Part shown: positions 16,956 to 25,350 of the stretch, piece after piece
Layout of the letters: every line of letters begins with the position of its first letter
Position numbering within the stretch: the stretch's first letter is position 1
Source: Flavobacterium fragile
GTDB lineage: Bacteria; Bacteroidota; Bacteroidia; Flavobacteriales; Flavobacteriaceae
Direction: 5' to 3'
DNA length: 64,000 bases
Assembly (NCBI RefSeq): GCF_023634865.1
Contig: NZ_JAMLJN010000009.1
Coordinates: 1-64,000 of the forward strand
Translations under genes and position numbers: made by a program
The notes under the pieces: model-generated
What the model was told of the DNA's origin: nothing
Databases searched by the model: none
Seen by the model: only the letters and a program-made list of their open reading frames with translations

Positions 16956-17030
16956 TTATATGATTGAATCGACTAAGTTTACTATTATTGTAAAAATAAA
17001 GTCTACAACTTGTATTATTAATTTAATCAT
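16956..17030 (-). CDS. candidate 24-residue amphipathic helical peptide
   Basis: An ATG-started ORF of 24 codons with a TAA stop lies 82 bases after the DUF2807 copy 2 stop and ends two bases before a T-tailed hairpin. The product begins MIKLIIQVVDF and ends VDSII. Its only polar residues are K3, Q7, D10, T14, N18, D21 and S22, spaced 4,3,4,4,3, which puts them on one face of an alpha helix, with I/V/L/F on the other. That is the pattern of membrane-active or membrane-sensing small peptides. It is probably on the same transcript as padR-pspC-DUF2807. Without expression or conservation data it stays a candidate; AT-rich DNA can make hydrophobic ORFs by chance. Confidence 0.45.
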   Translation of the reverse strand: MIKLIIQVVDFIFTIIVNLVDSII

Positions 17031-17112
17031 GAGAGTTGAATTTTAGTTTGTTAATGTAAATTTATAAAATGCATGAAATTTAGTTGTTAATTATTTACTA
17101 ATTGTTTGTTAA

Positions 17113-17838
17113 TTAGTTAAGTTTCACACTTCCTCCAGAAGCTTCTTCTTTTATTATCTTTCTTGGTTCTTTAACGTAATCAATAGCGCTACCACCAGTA
17201 GCTTTTGCATTTAGTAAAACAATTGGGCTTACTGTTATACTACTACCGCTTGAGGATTGAGCTGTAATTTCATTTGAAGCTAATTTTTCAGCATCAATAT
17301 TACTACCACTAGATGAGCTGGTTGTTAACTTTAATGCTTTACCGCTAATTTTAATTTCACTTCCGCTAGATGATTCACAACTAACACTCTCATATTCTAG
17401 CTCGGCTTCAACTTTGCTCCCGCTACTTGTTTTTAAAGATAAGTTAGTTCCAGTTAATTTTTTTAAAGCTTTGATACTAGCTCCACTTGACGCTTCTAAT
17501 CCTTCAATTGTATTGGTTTTTACACGAACGATTACGTCTTCCATGGTGATAATGTTGTTTTCAATTTTTACCTTTAAAGTTCCGTTTTCAACTTTTGTGA
17601 TGATGTGTTTCATTACATTATCATCTGCTTCAACTTCAATTTCATATGGAGAACCTTGTTCTACAATTACTTCAATGCCTACACTAGCTTCTATTTTGGT
17701 AAAAGAACCATCAATGCTTCTTTTTTCAGTTATGACATTTCCGCTTCCTTCAATTCCGTTAATCAAATTCCAGTTGCCATTACATGATGTTAAGGACAAA
17801 GCGAATAGGGAAACGATTAATTTTAGAGATGTTTTCAT
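17113..17838 (-). CDS. head GIN (DUF2807) domain lipoprotein, copy 2
   Basis: 241 residues. A lipoprotein signal with lipobox ALSLTSC puts the acylated cysteine at about residue 19. The DUF2807 beta-helix spans about 40-235 and is rich in S/G repeats such as ASSGSEIKISGKAL, SSSGSNIDAEKL and SSSGSSITVS, one coil every 20 or so residues. It is translated from an ATG one base downstream of the PspC stop codon, so it is coupled to that gene. Its role is unknown; as the third gene of a padR-pspC operon it is likely part of an envelope response. Confidence 0.87.
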   Translation of the reverse strand: MKTSLKLIVSLFALSLTSCNGNWNLINGIEGSGNVITEKRSIDGSFTKIEASVGIEVIVEQGSPYEIEVEADDNVMKHIITKVENGTLKVKIENNIITMEDVIVRVKTNTIEGLEASSGASIKALKKLTGTNLSLKTSSGSKVEAELEYESVSCESSSGSEIKISGKALKLTTSSSSGSNIDAEKLASNEITAQSSSGSSITVSPIVLLNAKATGGSAIDYVKEPRKIIKEEASGGSVKLN

Positions 17839-17839
17839 G

Positions 17840-19630
17840 TTATTTTTTCTTAGTATTATTCGTCTCGATTAAGACTTCTTTTTTGATACTGTCCAGTTTT
17901 GCTTTTTTTGTAGTAGCTGTTTTTTCTTCCGTAGTTTTAACTACACCATTGGTCTCTTTATTAACTACCTTTTTCACTAGGACTCCATTTTCATCATAAT
18001 AAATAGAAGTAGCAGCATCATCTGTCTCAATTTCGATACTTAAGTCGTTGTTGTTTTCAGATGCTAAACAATTTAAACAATTAATTTCATAAGTATCTAC
18101 CTGAAAAACAGGGTTTTTAGTATCATACTTGTCTAAATCAAAAAAATCGTCATCACTATTGTCGTAGTTGTTGAAGTTTTCGTCAGTTTGGAAGATAGTT
18201 CCTTTTGGTACATACAAATAAATTTCTACTTCTTGACCTCTGAATTTATTCTCCACAGCGGTTAATAGATAATTATCAAGAACAATTGTGTTACCTTCAA
18301 TTTTGTAATTATAATTAATTTTCTCTGCTCTTTTCTTTGCTATTGAAGCCGATTTTCCTTTGGCTAACTTTTCAATTAACAGATAAGGAACTGTTTCATC
18401 GGTGTATTTAATTTCGATAGAAACATTATTCGAATAGATAATTTCGTTATCACTTTCGTTTTGTGTTATTTTGAAATCGTGATTTTTGTGATTGTTTTTT
18501 GAGTAAAAATCATTGTTTTTAAATTTGATTTTCAATGTATCGGTTGGAGCAATCGCAATCATTTCTTTTTGAACCGATTTTCCATCAAAAGCTAATTGTG
18601 AAGCTTCGTTAATTCCTAACGAAATTATGATTGCAACAGTGATTAACCATACCGCTAACAAACTATATTTTATGTAATTGCCTAAAGATTTTAAGTTGTT
18701 AACTATTAGTTTTAATCCTAAAATTAGCAAGAAAAACAACGGAATTCCAAATCCTAGTAAAAATAAGATTCCTTGTGCCCAAAGAGGAGTTTCGAGTCCG
18801 ATCGGGGTTTCAATATGATTCAAAATATAATTATTAGGCATAGTTGACGAAAACAGCATAATTATACTCGTTACAACAATTGCTAATAAGGCAATTCCTG
18901 AAAAGAATACAATAAATGCGCCTATTATTTTGGCAAATACTTTAAAGATAGTTGTGATAACTTCTTCAATAGTAGAACCAATTCTAGTAGCTCCAGATTT
19001 AGCTGTGTTAGCGATTTTCTCATGATCGATATTACTAAACTTAGAAGTAATGTCGTCAAAACCTTCCTTTACTTTTTTTTCGATGTTTGAAATGGTTATC
19101 GGTTCGCCTTTCATTTCTAGTTTCTGAGTAGTGGTAACTGCTTCAGGGATTAATATCCATAACACAATGTACACAAAAAATCCTGTACCAAAACCAAAGA
19201 ATAAAATTACCATTATGATTCTTAACCATAGAGCGTCTATTCCAAGATAATGTCCTAATCCAGCCATAACGCCACCAAGCATACCACTTTCTTTGTCGCG
19301 ATATAATCTTTTTGTTGGATAATAATAATTTGTTGAAGTAGTATTAGATTGATATGATGTGTTTTCATCATCAATTTTGTAATCCTCTGGTTGGCCCATG
19401 ATGGAAATTACTTCTTCAATTTCAGATAAACCAACTACTTGTTTGTCGCTTTTTATGCGTTCTTGAAAAAGTTCGGCGATGCGACTTTCAATATCTTTCA
19501 TGATTTCGTCTCTTCCATCAGGTGAAAGTGAACTTTTCACCGCATCAAAATAACGCGATAATTTTTGATAGGCATCTTCATCGATGTGAAAGAAAAAACC
19601 TCCTAAATTTATACTTATTGTTTTGTTCAT
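17840..19630 (-). CDS. PspC domain membrane protein
   Basis: 596 residues. The cytosolic N-terminus (about 1-105, with a FFFHIDEDAYQKLSRYFD segment) leads to a PspC domain at about 108-170 (RLYRDKESGMLGGVMAGLGHYLGID followed by hydrophobic helices, split here to the recognisable part). More membrane helices lie at about 235-345, and a C-terminal soluble beta-rich region follows with two cysteines in the CLNCL motif. PspC is the membrane sensor of the phage-shock response in Proteobacteria; this long Bacteroidetes form has no PspA or PspB nearby. It starts 5 bases after padR and overlaps the DUF2807 leader, so all are one operon. Confidence 0.88.
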   Translation of the reverse strand: MNKTISINLGGFFFHIDEDAYQKLSRYFDAVKSSLSPDGRDEIMKDIESRIAELFQERIKSDKQVVGLSEIEEVISIMGQPEDYKIDDENTSYQSNTTSTNYYYPTKRLYRDKESGMLGGVMAGLGHYLGIDALWLRIIMVILFFGFGTGFFVYIVLWILIPEAVTTTQKLEMKGEPITISNIEKKVKEGFDDITSKFSNIDHEKIANTAKSGATRIGSTIEEVITTIFKVFAKIIGAFIVFFSGIALLAIVVTSIIMLFSSTMPNNYILNHIETPIGLETPLWAQGILFLLGFGIPLFFLLILGLKLIVNNLKSLGNYIKYSLLAVWLITVAIIISLGINEASQLAFDGKSVQKEMIAIAPTDTLKIKFKNNDFYSKNNHKNHDFKITQNESDNEIIYSNNVSIEIKYTDETVPYLLIEKLAKGKSASIAKKRAEKINYNYKIEGNTIVLDNYLLTAVENKFRGQEVEIYLYVPKGTIFQTDENFNNYDNSDDDFFDLDKYDTKNPVFQVDTYEINCLNCLASENNNDLSIEIETDDAATSIYYDENGVLVKKVVNKETNGVVKTTEEKTATTKKAKLDSIKKEVLIETNNTKKK

Positions 19631-19635
19631 GACCT

Positions 19636-19965
19636 TTAGTTTTGACTTGTTATTATGTTTACAGCATCTGATAATTCTTTCCAGGTGCCATTCAATTCTT
19701 TTAAAAATTCTTTCCCTTCATCGGTTAATCCGTAATATTTTCTTGGTGGACCCGATGTTGATTCTTCCCAACGATAATTTAATAATCCATCGTTTTTAAG
19801 TCTAGTTAGTAGTGGGTAAACGGTACCTTCTACCACCAGTAATTTAGCATTTTTTAGCGTGTCCAATATTTCAGAAGTATACGCATCTTTTTCTTTTAAT
19901 ACGGATAAGATACAGAATTCTAAAACACCTTTACGCATTTGTGCTTTTGTGTTTTCAATGTTCAT
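19636..19965 (-). CDS. PadR family transcriptional regulator
   Basis: 109 residues, a minimal PadR winged-helix protein: MRKGVLEFCILSVL, a recognition helix region with TSEILDTL, the conserved GTVYPLLTRLKNDGLL and the wing SGPPRKYYGLTDEGK. It lacks the long C-terminal dimerisation domain, which is the subfamily-2 pattern. PadR proteins commonly repress a linked membrane or transporter operon in response to a small molecule or envelope stress. It is first in the operon with pspC and DUF2807 and probably represses its own promoter through the palindrome at 20092-20112. Confidence 0.93.
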   Translation of the reverse strand: MNIENTKAQMRKGVLEFCILSVLKEKDAYTSEILDTLKNAKLLVVEGTVYPLLTRLKNDGLLNYRWEESTSGPPRKYYGLTDEGKEFLKELNGTWKELSDAVNIITSQN

Positions 19966-20070
19966 AATTCCACTTGTTTTTTTTAATTAGACTGTTCATT
20001 TTTTGATTCTTTTGCTTTCGCATTGATTGATTTGATGATTGAAAAATAGATTACCTATTATTTTCTTATA

Positions 20071-20078
20071 CAAAGATA
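20071..20078 (-). promoter_or_regulatory. -7 box (TATCTTTG) of the padR-pspC operon
   Basis: A perfect TAnnTTTG match on the minus strand, about 106 bases before the padR ATG. Confidence 0.6.
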
Positions 20079-20091
20079 AGTCTAAAAGCAG

Positions 20092-20112
20092 GTATTGTGT
20101 TACGCATAGTAC
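20092..20112. promoter_or_regulatory. PadR-operator-like palindrome upstream of padR
   Basis: GTATTGTG-TTACG-CATAGTAC, with 6 of 8 symmetric positions, lies over the expected -33 area of the padR promoter. The half-site GCATAGTA recurs at about 20157-20164 near the divergent DUF4442 start, as if both genes shared control. Confidence 0.4.
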
Positions 20113-20196
20113 TAATATTTAACAAATTATTAACATTTAAAAAAATAGTAGGAATGCATAGTATTTTTTGTATTTTTACAACAAAATCAATAGAAT

Positions 20197-20652
20197 ATGC
20201 AGTTTACACCATCAAAATTAAATGCTTTTATGTTTTTTAAATTGCCTTCTGCTTTTTGGAGTGGGGTAAGAGTAAAATCTATTTCGCCAGAAGTCTGTGA
20301 GGTTACCGTGAAGCATCGTTGGTTCAATCAGAATCCATTTAACTCGATGTACTTTGCTGTACAAGCCATGGCGGCAGAGTTTACAACAGGAGTTTTAGTG
20401 ATGCTTCAAATCCATGAAAGCGGGAAAAGCATTTCTATGTTGGTTGCTCAAAATAAAAGTGTCTTCACTAAAAAGGCTACGGGAAGAATAACTTTTACAT
20501 GTAATCAAGGGAATTTGATTAAAGAGACCATTCAAAGAGCAATTGCAACTAAAGAAGGGCAAACCATTTGGTTAACTTCAGTAGGTAAAAATGAAAAAGG
20601 AGAACAAGTGTCTGAAATGCAATTTGAGTGGACTATAAAAGTCAGAAGTTAA
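20197..20652 (+). CDS. DUF4442 (hotdog-fold thioesterase-like) protein
   Basis: 151 residues in the DUF4442/YiiD-like hotdog family: FMFFKLPSAFWSGVRV, a VTVKHRWFNQNPFNSMYFAVQAMAAEF block containing the typical N-P-F-S-M-Y-F hotdog helix, then beta strands ending in FEWTIKV. Homologous folds bind acyl-CoA/acyl-ACP; no activity is proven. It is divergent from the padR operon (231 bp apart). Confidence 0.82.
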   Translation: MQFTPSKLNAFMFFKLPSAFWSGVRVKSISPEVCEVTVKHRWFNQNPFNSMYFAVQAMAAEFTTGVLVMLQIHESGKSISMLVAQNKSVFTKKATGRITFTCNQGNLIKETIQRAIATKEGQTIWLTSVGKNEKGEQVSEMQFEWTIKVRS

Positions 20653-20755
20653 CAAATTTAGATTCAATTTTCATCATAAAACTAATCCTAAACATAAGTT
20701 AATTAACTTTCATTACTGAATTTTTGATATTAATTTTGAGGCAAAAGGAATAAAA

Positions 20756-21661
20756 ATGACAGTTTTAATTACAGGGGCTACGGGATTGGTTGGTAAAGAA
20801 TTAGTAAAATTGTTACTTCAAAATGGTTTTACAGTTCATTATTTATCTACTTCAAAATCAAAGTTAGTTTCTCAAAATAATTACAAAGGTTTCTATTGGA
20901 ATCCTAAAACCTCTGATATTGATTTAAATGCTTTAACAGATGTTGAGGTGATTGTACATTTAGCAGGTGCAACAGTAGCTAAAAAATGGACACCATCTTA
21001 CAAACAAGAAATTATTGAAAGTAGAGTCCTTTCTACAAGATTGTTATATAAAACGCTTCAAAAAAATGTTCATCATGTAAAACAAATTGTTTCAGCATCT
21101 GCCATTGGAATTTACCCAGACGATTTAAACTACATTTATCATGAAACGGATAATCAGGTAGATAATTCTTTTTTAGGTAATGTTGTGCAACAGTGGGAGG
21201 AAGAGGTAAATCAATTTGAAAAATTGAATATTAAAGTAGCTAAAATTAGAATTGGAATTGTTTTGGCTAAAAATGGAGGAGCGCTACAAGAAATGGCTAA
21301 GCCTATTAAGTTGGGAGTTGGTGCTGCTTTCGGAACAGGAAAGCATTATCAATCTTGGATTCATATTGAGGATTTGGTAGCTATTTTCCAATTTATAATT
21401 CAAAATCAACTTTCTGGAGTTTACAATGGTGTTGCACCTTATCCTGTTACGAATACGGAATTAACTAAAGCAATTGCTAAGACCTTAGGCAAACCGTTGT
21501 TATTACCAAATATTCCAAAGTTTATGATGAAAATAATTTTAGGTGAAATGCATGAAATGTTATTCTCAAGTCAACACGTAAGTTGCAAAAAGCTTCTCGA
21601 TTTGAAATTTCAATTCAAATTTGCCTCTTTAGACAAGTCCTTACAAGATTTATTAAAATAA
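20756..21661 (+). CDS. TIGR01777 family NAD(P)-binding epimerase-like protein
   Basis: 301 residues of the SDR extended fold: the nucleotide-binding loop GATGLVG (residues 7-13), the following segment VIVHLAGATVAKKWT, SAIGIYPDD with the Tyr of the active site region, and the family-specific C-terminal part GVYNGVAPYPVTNTEL followed by P..MMKIILGEM. The family (YfcH-like) is of unknown substrate, probably NADPH-binding. It follows DUF4442 after 103 bp and ends in a bidirectional terminator. Confidence 0.88.
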   Translation: MTVLITGATGLVGKELVKLLLQNGFTVHYLSTSKSKLVSQNNYKGFYWNPKTSDIDLNALTDVEVIVHLAGATVAKKWTPSYKQEIIESRVLSTRLLYKTLQKNVHHVKQIVSASAIGIYPDDLNYIYHETDNQVDNSFLGNVVQQWEEEVNQFEKLNIKVAKIRIGIVLAKNGGALQEMAKPIKLGVGAAFGTGKHYQSWIHIEDLVAIFQFIIQNQLSGVYNGVAPYPVTNTELTKAIAKTLGKPLLLPNIPKFMMKIILGEMHEMLFSSQHVSCKKLLDLKFQFKFASLDKSLQDLLK

Positions 21662-21690
21662 AAAAACCGCCAATTAAATTGGCGGTTTTG
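21661..21690. terminator. bidirectional intrinsic terminator
   Basis: A 13-bp perfect stem AAAACCGCCAATT / AATTGGCGGTTTT with a one-base spacer and T-run separates two convergent genes. Confidence 0.88.
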
Positions 21691-21695
21691 CTTTA

Positions 21696-22358
21696 TTATT
21701 TTGTTGCTTTTAATTTTACAACTAATTCTATTTCATCATTTACAAACTTGTCTTTTAAATCATCAAAGATAGATTTTGAAGCATAGTTTACATTCCAATG
21801 TGTTCTGTTGATTTGGAACGAATCAGAAGTTAATGTCATATTATTTCCCTCATAAGCAACTGTTGCAGGAAATGTAACAGGTTTTGTAATCCCTTTTAGT
21901 GTTAAGTTACCGTTTACTGTAGTTTTTCCATTTTCAGACGTTATTGAAGTGATTTCAAACATTCCTTCTGGAAATTTACCTACGTTAAAGAAATGATCTT
22001 CTCCTTCTTTGTCTCCGGTTCCTTTTAAGTGAGCCTCTAAATCTTCTTTTCCATCACCTGGTTTTAAATCGGTAACCACAATCGAATTCATATCGATGAC
22101 AAACTTACCGCTTTGAATGCTGTCGTTTTTAACGGCAACTTCACCTGATTTTAAATTAATGGTTCCATTGTGTTTTCCAGCTGGTTTAGAACCTACCCAC
22201 TCGATAACTGAAGTTTGCGTATCTACTTTATAAGTAGTGCTTTCTGCTGTTGCAGTTGCAACTTCTCCAGCTTCTCCAGTTTCATTTTTTTCTCCTTTAC
22301 AAGCTACATTCATCGTAATTGTAGCTAAAACGAATAAACTTAAAATGCTTTTTTTCAT
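21696..22358 (-). CDS. YceI family lipoprotein
   Basis: 220 residues from the ATG at 22358. The frame extends to 22388, but MKKSILSLFVLATITMNVAC is a clear lipoprotein signal. The acylated cysteine is at about residue 20. The YceI domain (about 45-220) has SVIEWVGSKPAGKHNGTINLKSG-type strands (shown in part), GDKEGEDHFFNVGKFPEG and TLKGITKPVTFPA. YceI proteins are lipocalin-like beta-barrels that bind isoprenoids or amphiphiles. It is convergent with the TIGR01777 gene. Confidence 0.92.
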   Translation of the reverse strand: MKKSILSLFVLATITMNVACKGEKNETGEAGEVATATAESTTYKVDTQTSVIEWVGSKPAGKHNGTINLKSGEVAVKNDSIQSGKFVIDMNSIVVTDLKPGDGKEDLEAHLKGTGDKEGEDHFFNVGKFPEGMFEITSITSENGKTTVNGNLTLKGITKPVTFPATVAYEGNNMTLTSDSFQINRTHWNVNYASKSIFDDLKDKFVNDEIELVVKLKATK

Positions 22359-22457
22359 ATTATAATTTTTTTTGTTTATCACAAACATAATTCTAAATTT
22401 TATAAAACTCTCTTAAGAAGTTATTAAAATTTAACTTTCAATAAATTTGCTGACAAT

Positions 22458-22489
22458 TTGACATTTTTTAACTTTTGGCAATACATTTG
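22458..22489 (+). promoter_or_regulatory. promoter of grpE-dnaJ
   Basis: TTG at 22458-22460, 21 bases, then TACATTTG at 22482-22489 (TAnnTTTG), 24 bases before the start. No CIRCE-like inverted repeat is visible, so heat control would act through sigma choice or another route. Confidence 0.55.
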
Positions 22490-22512
22490 CAATCTCAATT
22501 ACTAAAGTAAAA

Positions 22513-23076
22513 ATGTTTAAAAAAATTTTTAAAAATATGAGTCAAGAAAGTACTGAAAACATCGAGAAGGAAAACATTAATACTGAGAATGTTTCAGAAA
22601 ATCAAGAAATAAATGCTCCTGAACAAACGGTTGAAGAGCAACTACAAGAGGAATTAGCGAAAGAAAAAGATAAATTTTTGAGACTTTTTGCTGAATTTGA
22701 AAATTATAAAAAACGCACTACTAAAGAGCGTATCGATTTATTTAAAACAGCAAATCAAGAAGTTTTACAAGCAATGTTACCTGTTTTAGATGATTTTGAT
22801 AGAGCTTGGGCTCAAATTTCTAAATCACAAGAACAAGCCTTAGTAACCGGAGTACAATTGATTCACGATAAATTAAAATCAACTTTAGTGTCTAAAGGAT
22901 TAGAAGAAGTGGAAGTGAAAGCAGGAGATGCTTTTGATGCTGATTATGCTGAAGCCATTACACAAATTCCAGCACCTTCAGATGATTTAAAAGGTAAAGT
23001 GGTGGACGTGATTGAAAAAGGTTACAAATTGGGTGATAAGATTATTCGTTATCCAAAAGTTGTAGTAGGGCAATAA
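22513..23076 (+). CDS. grpE: nucleotide exchange factor GrpE
   Basis: 187 residues. GrpE drives ADP release from DnaK in the cytoplasm. The N-terminal acidic segment is followed by a coiled-coil helix (about 35-70), the motif LRLFAEFENYKKRTTKER and the C-terminal wing LPVLDDFDRAWAQ ... DKIIRYPKVVVGQ. The first ATG is used; an alternative ATG lies 24 bases downstream (MSQESTEN). dnaJ begins 60 bases downstream, so the pair is an operon. Confidence 0.96.
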   Translation: MFKKIFKNMSQESTENIEKENINTENVSENQEINAPEQTVEEQLQEELAKEKDKFLRLFAEFENYKKRTTKERIDLFKTANQEVLQAMLPVLDDFDRAWAQISKSQEQALVTGVQLIHDKLKSTLVSKGLEEVEVKAGDAFDADYAEAITQIPAPSDDLKGKVVDVIEKGYKLGDKIIRYPKVVVGQ

Positions 23077-23136
23077 TCCCATTGTAGAGTCAAGTTCTAG
23101 CTTGTCTTTACGCTATATTTTATAATAAAAAATAGA

Positions 23137-24264
23137 ATGAAAAAAGATTTTTACGAAATATTAGGCATCACAAAAAGTGCTACTCCTGAAGAAATTAAGA
23201 AAGCGTATCGCAAGAAAGCTATCGAATTTCATCCTGATAAAAACCCAGGAAATAAAGAAGCAGAAGAAAATTTTAAATTGGCAGCCGAAGCCTATGAAGT
23301 ATTGAGCGACCCTGACAAAAAGGCTCGTTATGATCAATACGGACATCAAGCGTTTGAAAACGGTGGTTTTGGCGGAGGTCATCATATGAATATGGATGAT
23401 ATTTTCAATCAGTTTGGAGATATTTTTGGAGGGGCTTTTGGAGGTGGCGGTTTCTCTGGCTTCGGAGGTGGCTTTGGTGGCGGTGGTCAACGTAGAGTTA
23501 AAGGAAGTAATCTACGTATCAAAGTAAAATTAACTTTGGAAGAGATTGCTAATGGAGTTGAAAAGAAAGTAAAAGTTAAACGTAAAGTTCAAGCTAACGG
23601 GGTTACTTACAGAACATGTCCAACTTGTAATGGTTCTGGGCAAATTATGAAAGTGACCAATACCATTTTGGGTAGAATGCAAACGGCAACTACGTGTCAT
23701 GTTTGTAGCGGTTCTGGTCAAATTTTAGATCAAAAACCTGCTGGAGCCGATGCACAAGGAATGTTGTTAGAGGACGATACCGTATCAATCAAAATTCCAG
23801 CTGGAGTAGTAGATGGTATGCAATTAAAAGTTGCTGGAAAAGGTAACGAAGCGCCAGGAACAAATAGTGTTCCAGGTGATTTAATTGTGGCTATCGAAGA
23901 AATTGAGCATGAATTTTTAAAGCGTGAAGGCGAAAATTTACATTACGATTTATACATCAGTTTTGCTGAAGCCGCTTTAGGTGTTTCTAAAGAAATTGAT
24001 ACAGTTTCTGGAAAAGTAAGAATTAAATTAGAAGAAGGAATTCAATCGGGTAAAATTCTTCGATTGAAAGGAAAAGGTATTCCAAGCTTAAATTCTTACG
24101 GAAATGGCGATTTATTAGTTCATGTAAATGTTTGGACACCAAAAACTTTAAACAAAGAACAAAAGCAGTTTTTTGAGAAAATGCTTACAGATGAAAACTT
24201 TATTCCGAAACCAGAAAAGTCAGATAAATCTTTTTTTGAAAAAGTTAAAGATATGTTTTCATAA
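23137..24264 (+). CDS. dnaJ: chaperone DnaJ with reduced zinc domain
   Basis: 375 residues. The J domain (1-70) has HPD at 32-34, followed by a Gly/Phe-rich linker (about 75-118) and the substrate-binding C-terminal domains (about 205-340). Of the usual four CxxCxGxG zinc motifs only two are present: CPTCNGSG at 161-168 and CHVCSGSG at 187-194, so one zinc site rather than two. It stimulates the DnaK ATPase and hands over clients. It follows grpE and is terminated by a hairpin before the ABC exporter genes. Confidence 0.95.
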   Translation: MKKDFYEILGITKSATPEEIKKAYRKKAIEFHPDKNPGNKEAEENFKLAAEAYEVLSDPDKKARYDQYGHQAFENGGFGGGHHMNMDDIFNQFGDIFGGAFGGGGFSGFGGGFGGGGQRRVKGSNLRIKVKLTLEEIANGVEKKVKVKRKVQANGVTYRTCPTCNGSGQIMKVTNTILGRMQTATTCHVCSGSGQILDQKPAGADAQGMLLEDDTVSIKIPAGVVDGMQLKVAGKGNEAPGTNSVPGDLIVAIEEIEHEFLKREGENLHYDLYISFAEAALGVSKEIDTVSGKVRIKLEEGIQSGKILRLKGKGIPSLNSYGNGDLLVHVNVWTPKTLNKEQKQFFEKMLTDENFIPKPEKSDKSFFEKVKDMFS

Positions 24265-24287
24265 TTAAATAAATATTAATACATTTG

Positions 24288-24322
24288 AAACTCACTTTCT
24301 TAGGAAGGTGAGTTTTTCTTTT
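24288..24322 (+). terminator. terminator after dnaJ (first of two)
   Basis: AAACTCACTTTC / GGAAGGTGAGTTT pairs with one wobble and is followed by T-rich sequence. Confidence 0.7.
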
Positions 24323-24336
24323 TCATAGCAATTTTT

Positions 24337-24371
24337 CCCATCCTTTAGCAATAAAGGGTGGGTTTTTTTTG
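24337..24371 (+). terminator. second hairpin with T-run
   Basis: CCCATCCTTTA / TAAAGGGTGGG with the loop GCAA and eight T residues. It makes a tandem terminator downstream of dnaJ. Confidence 0.7.
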
Positions 24372-24427
24372 TAACAAAATCAGTATATTTACTACTTACT
24401 AATAATACAAATTCATACATTCTATAT

Positions 24428-25348
24428 ATGAGCAACATTCTCGAAGTACAAAATGTAGTGAAACAATATGGCGATTATACCGCTTTAAATAATGTGTCAC
24501 TTCAAGTTCCAAAAGGTAGTATTTACGGACTTTTAGGTCCAAATGGTGCAGGAAAGACATCACTAATTCGAATTATCAACCAAATTACAATGCCTGACAG
24601 TGGGGTTGTTTTCTTAGATGGTGAAAAGTTAAATCCAGAACATGTAAAACACATTGGATACATGCCTGAAGAACGTGGTTTGTACAAAACGATGAAAGTG
24701 GGCGAGCAATGTTTGTACTTAGCTCAATTAAAAGGTATGCCAGAGGCAGAAGCAAAAAAGCAATTAAAATATTGGTTTGAAAAGTTTGAAATTCAAGGTT
24801 GGTGGGACAAGAAAATTCAAGAACTTTCCAAAGGAATGGCGCAAAAAATCCAATTTATTGTAACGGTTTTACATCAACCTAAATTACTGATTCTAGACGA
24901 ACCTTTTTCCGGTTTTGACCCGGTTAATGCGAATTTAATTAAGGACGAAATTATTGAATTGAATAAAAAAGGAACTTCTGTAATTTTTTCAACGCATCGA
25001 ATGGAATCGGTAGAGGAAATGTGCGATTATATTGCGTTGATTCACAAATCTAACAAATTAATTGAAGGAAAATTAGATGATGTAAAACGTCAACATCGAA
25101 CAAATATCTATCAAGTTGGTATCATTACCAATAATATTGAAGGATTAATGGTTAGTTTAACTCAAAAATTTACCATTGGGCAAACCAACTTCAAATCTTT
25201 AAATGATGATTTGAAATTGGAAGTACACTTAGAAAATCATTCCTCAAATGAACTGATTTCTATGCTGACGCAATTTGGTCAAGTAACCCATTTTATGGAA
25301 AAAATTCCTACCGTTAACGATATATTCATTCAAACCGTAAGTCAATAA
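24428..25348 (+). CDS. ABC transporter ATP-binding subunit (NatA-like)
   Basis: 306 residues: Walker A GPNGAGKT (about 38-45), signature LSKGMAQK, Walker B LLILDEPFSGFDP, and a C-terminal domain of about 80 residues after the H-loop (STHRM). A long C-terminal extension after an exporter-type NBD resembles the sodium or drug ABC-2 exporters. It is two bases ahead of the next gene, the permease, so the pair is one exporter. Confidence 0.92.
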   Translation: MSNILEVQNVVKQYGDYTALNNVSLQVPKGSIYGLLGPNGAGKTSLIRIINQITMPDSGVVFLDGEKLNPEHVKHIGYMPEERGLYKTMKVGEQCLYLAQLKGMPEAEAKKQLKYWFEKFEIQGWWDKKIQELSKGMAQKIQFIVTVLHQPKLLILDEPFSGFDPVNANLIKDEIIELNKKGTSVIFSTHRMESVEEMCDYIALIHKSNKLIEGKLDDVKRQHRTNIYQVGIITNNIEGLMVSLTQKFTIGQTNFKSLNDDLKLEVHLENHSSNELISMLTQFGQVTHFMEKIPTVNDIFIQTVSQ

Positions 25349-25350
25349 TC

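Noticed and set aside
16843..17046. A 67-codon plus-strand ORF over the small peptide gene
   Set aside because: It runs antisense through the terminator, peptide ORF, palindrome and promoter, and has no family features.
17414..17872. A 152-codon plus-strand ORF opposite the DUF2807 lipoprotein
   Set aside because: It is a shadow of the Ser/Gly-repeat coding sequence on the opposite strand, whose codon bias explains its length.
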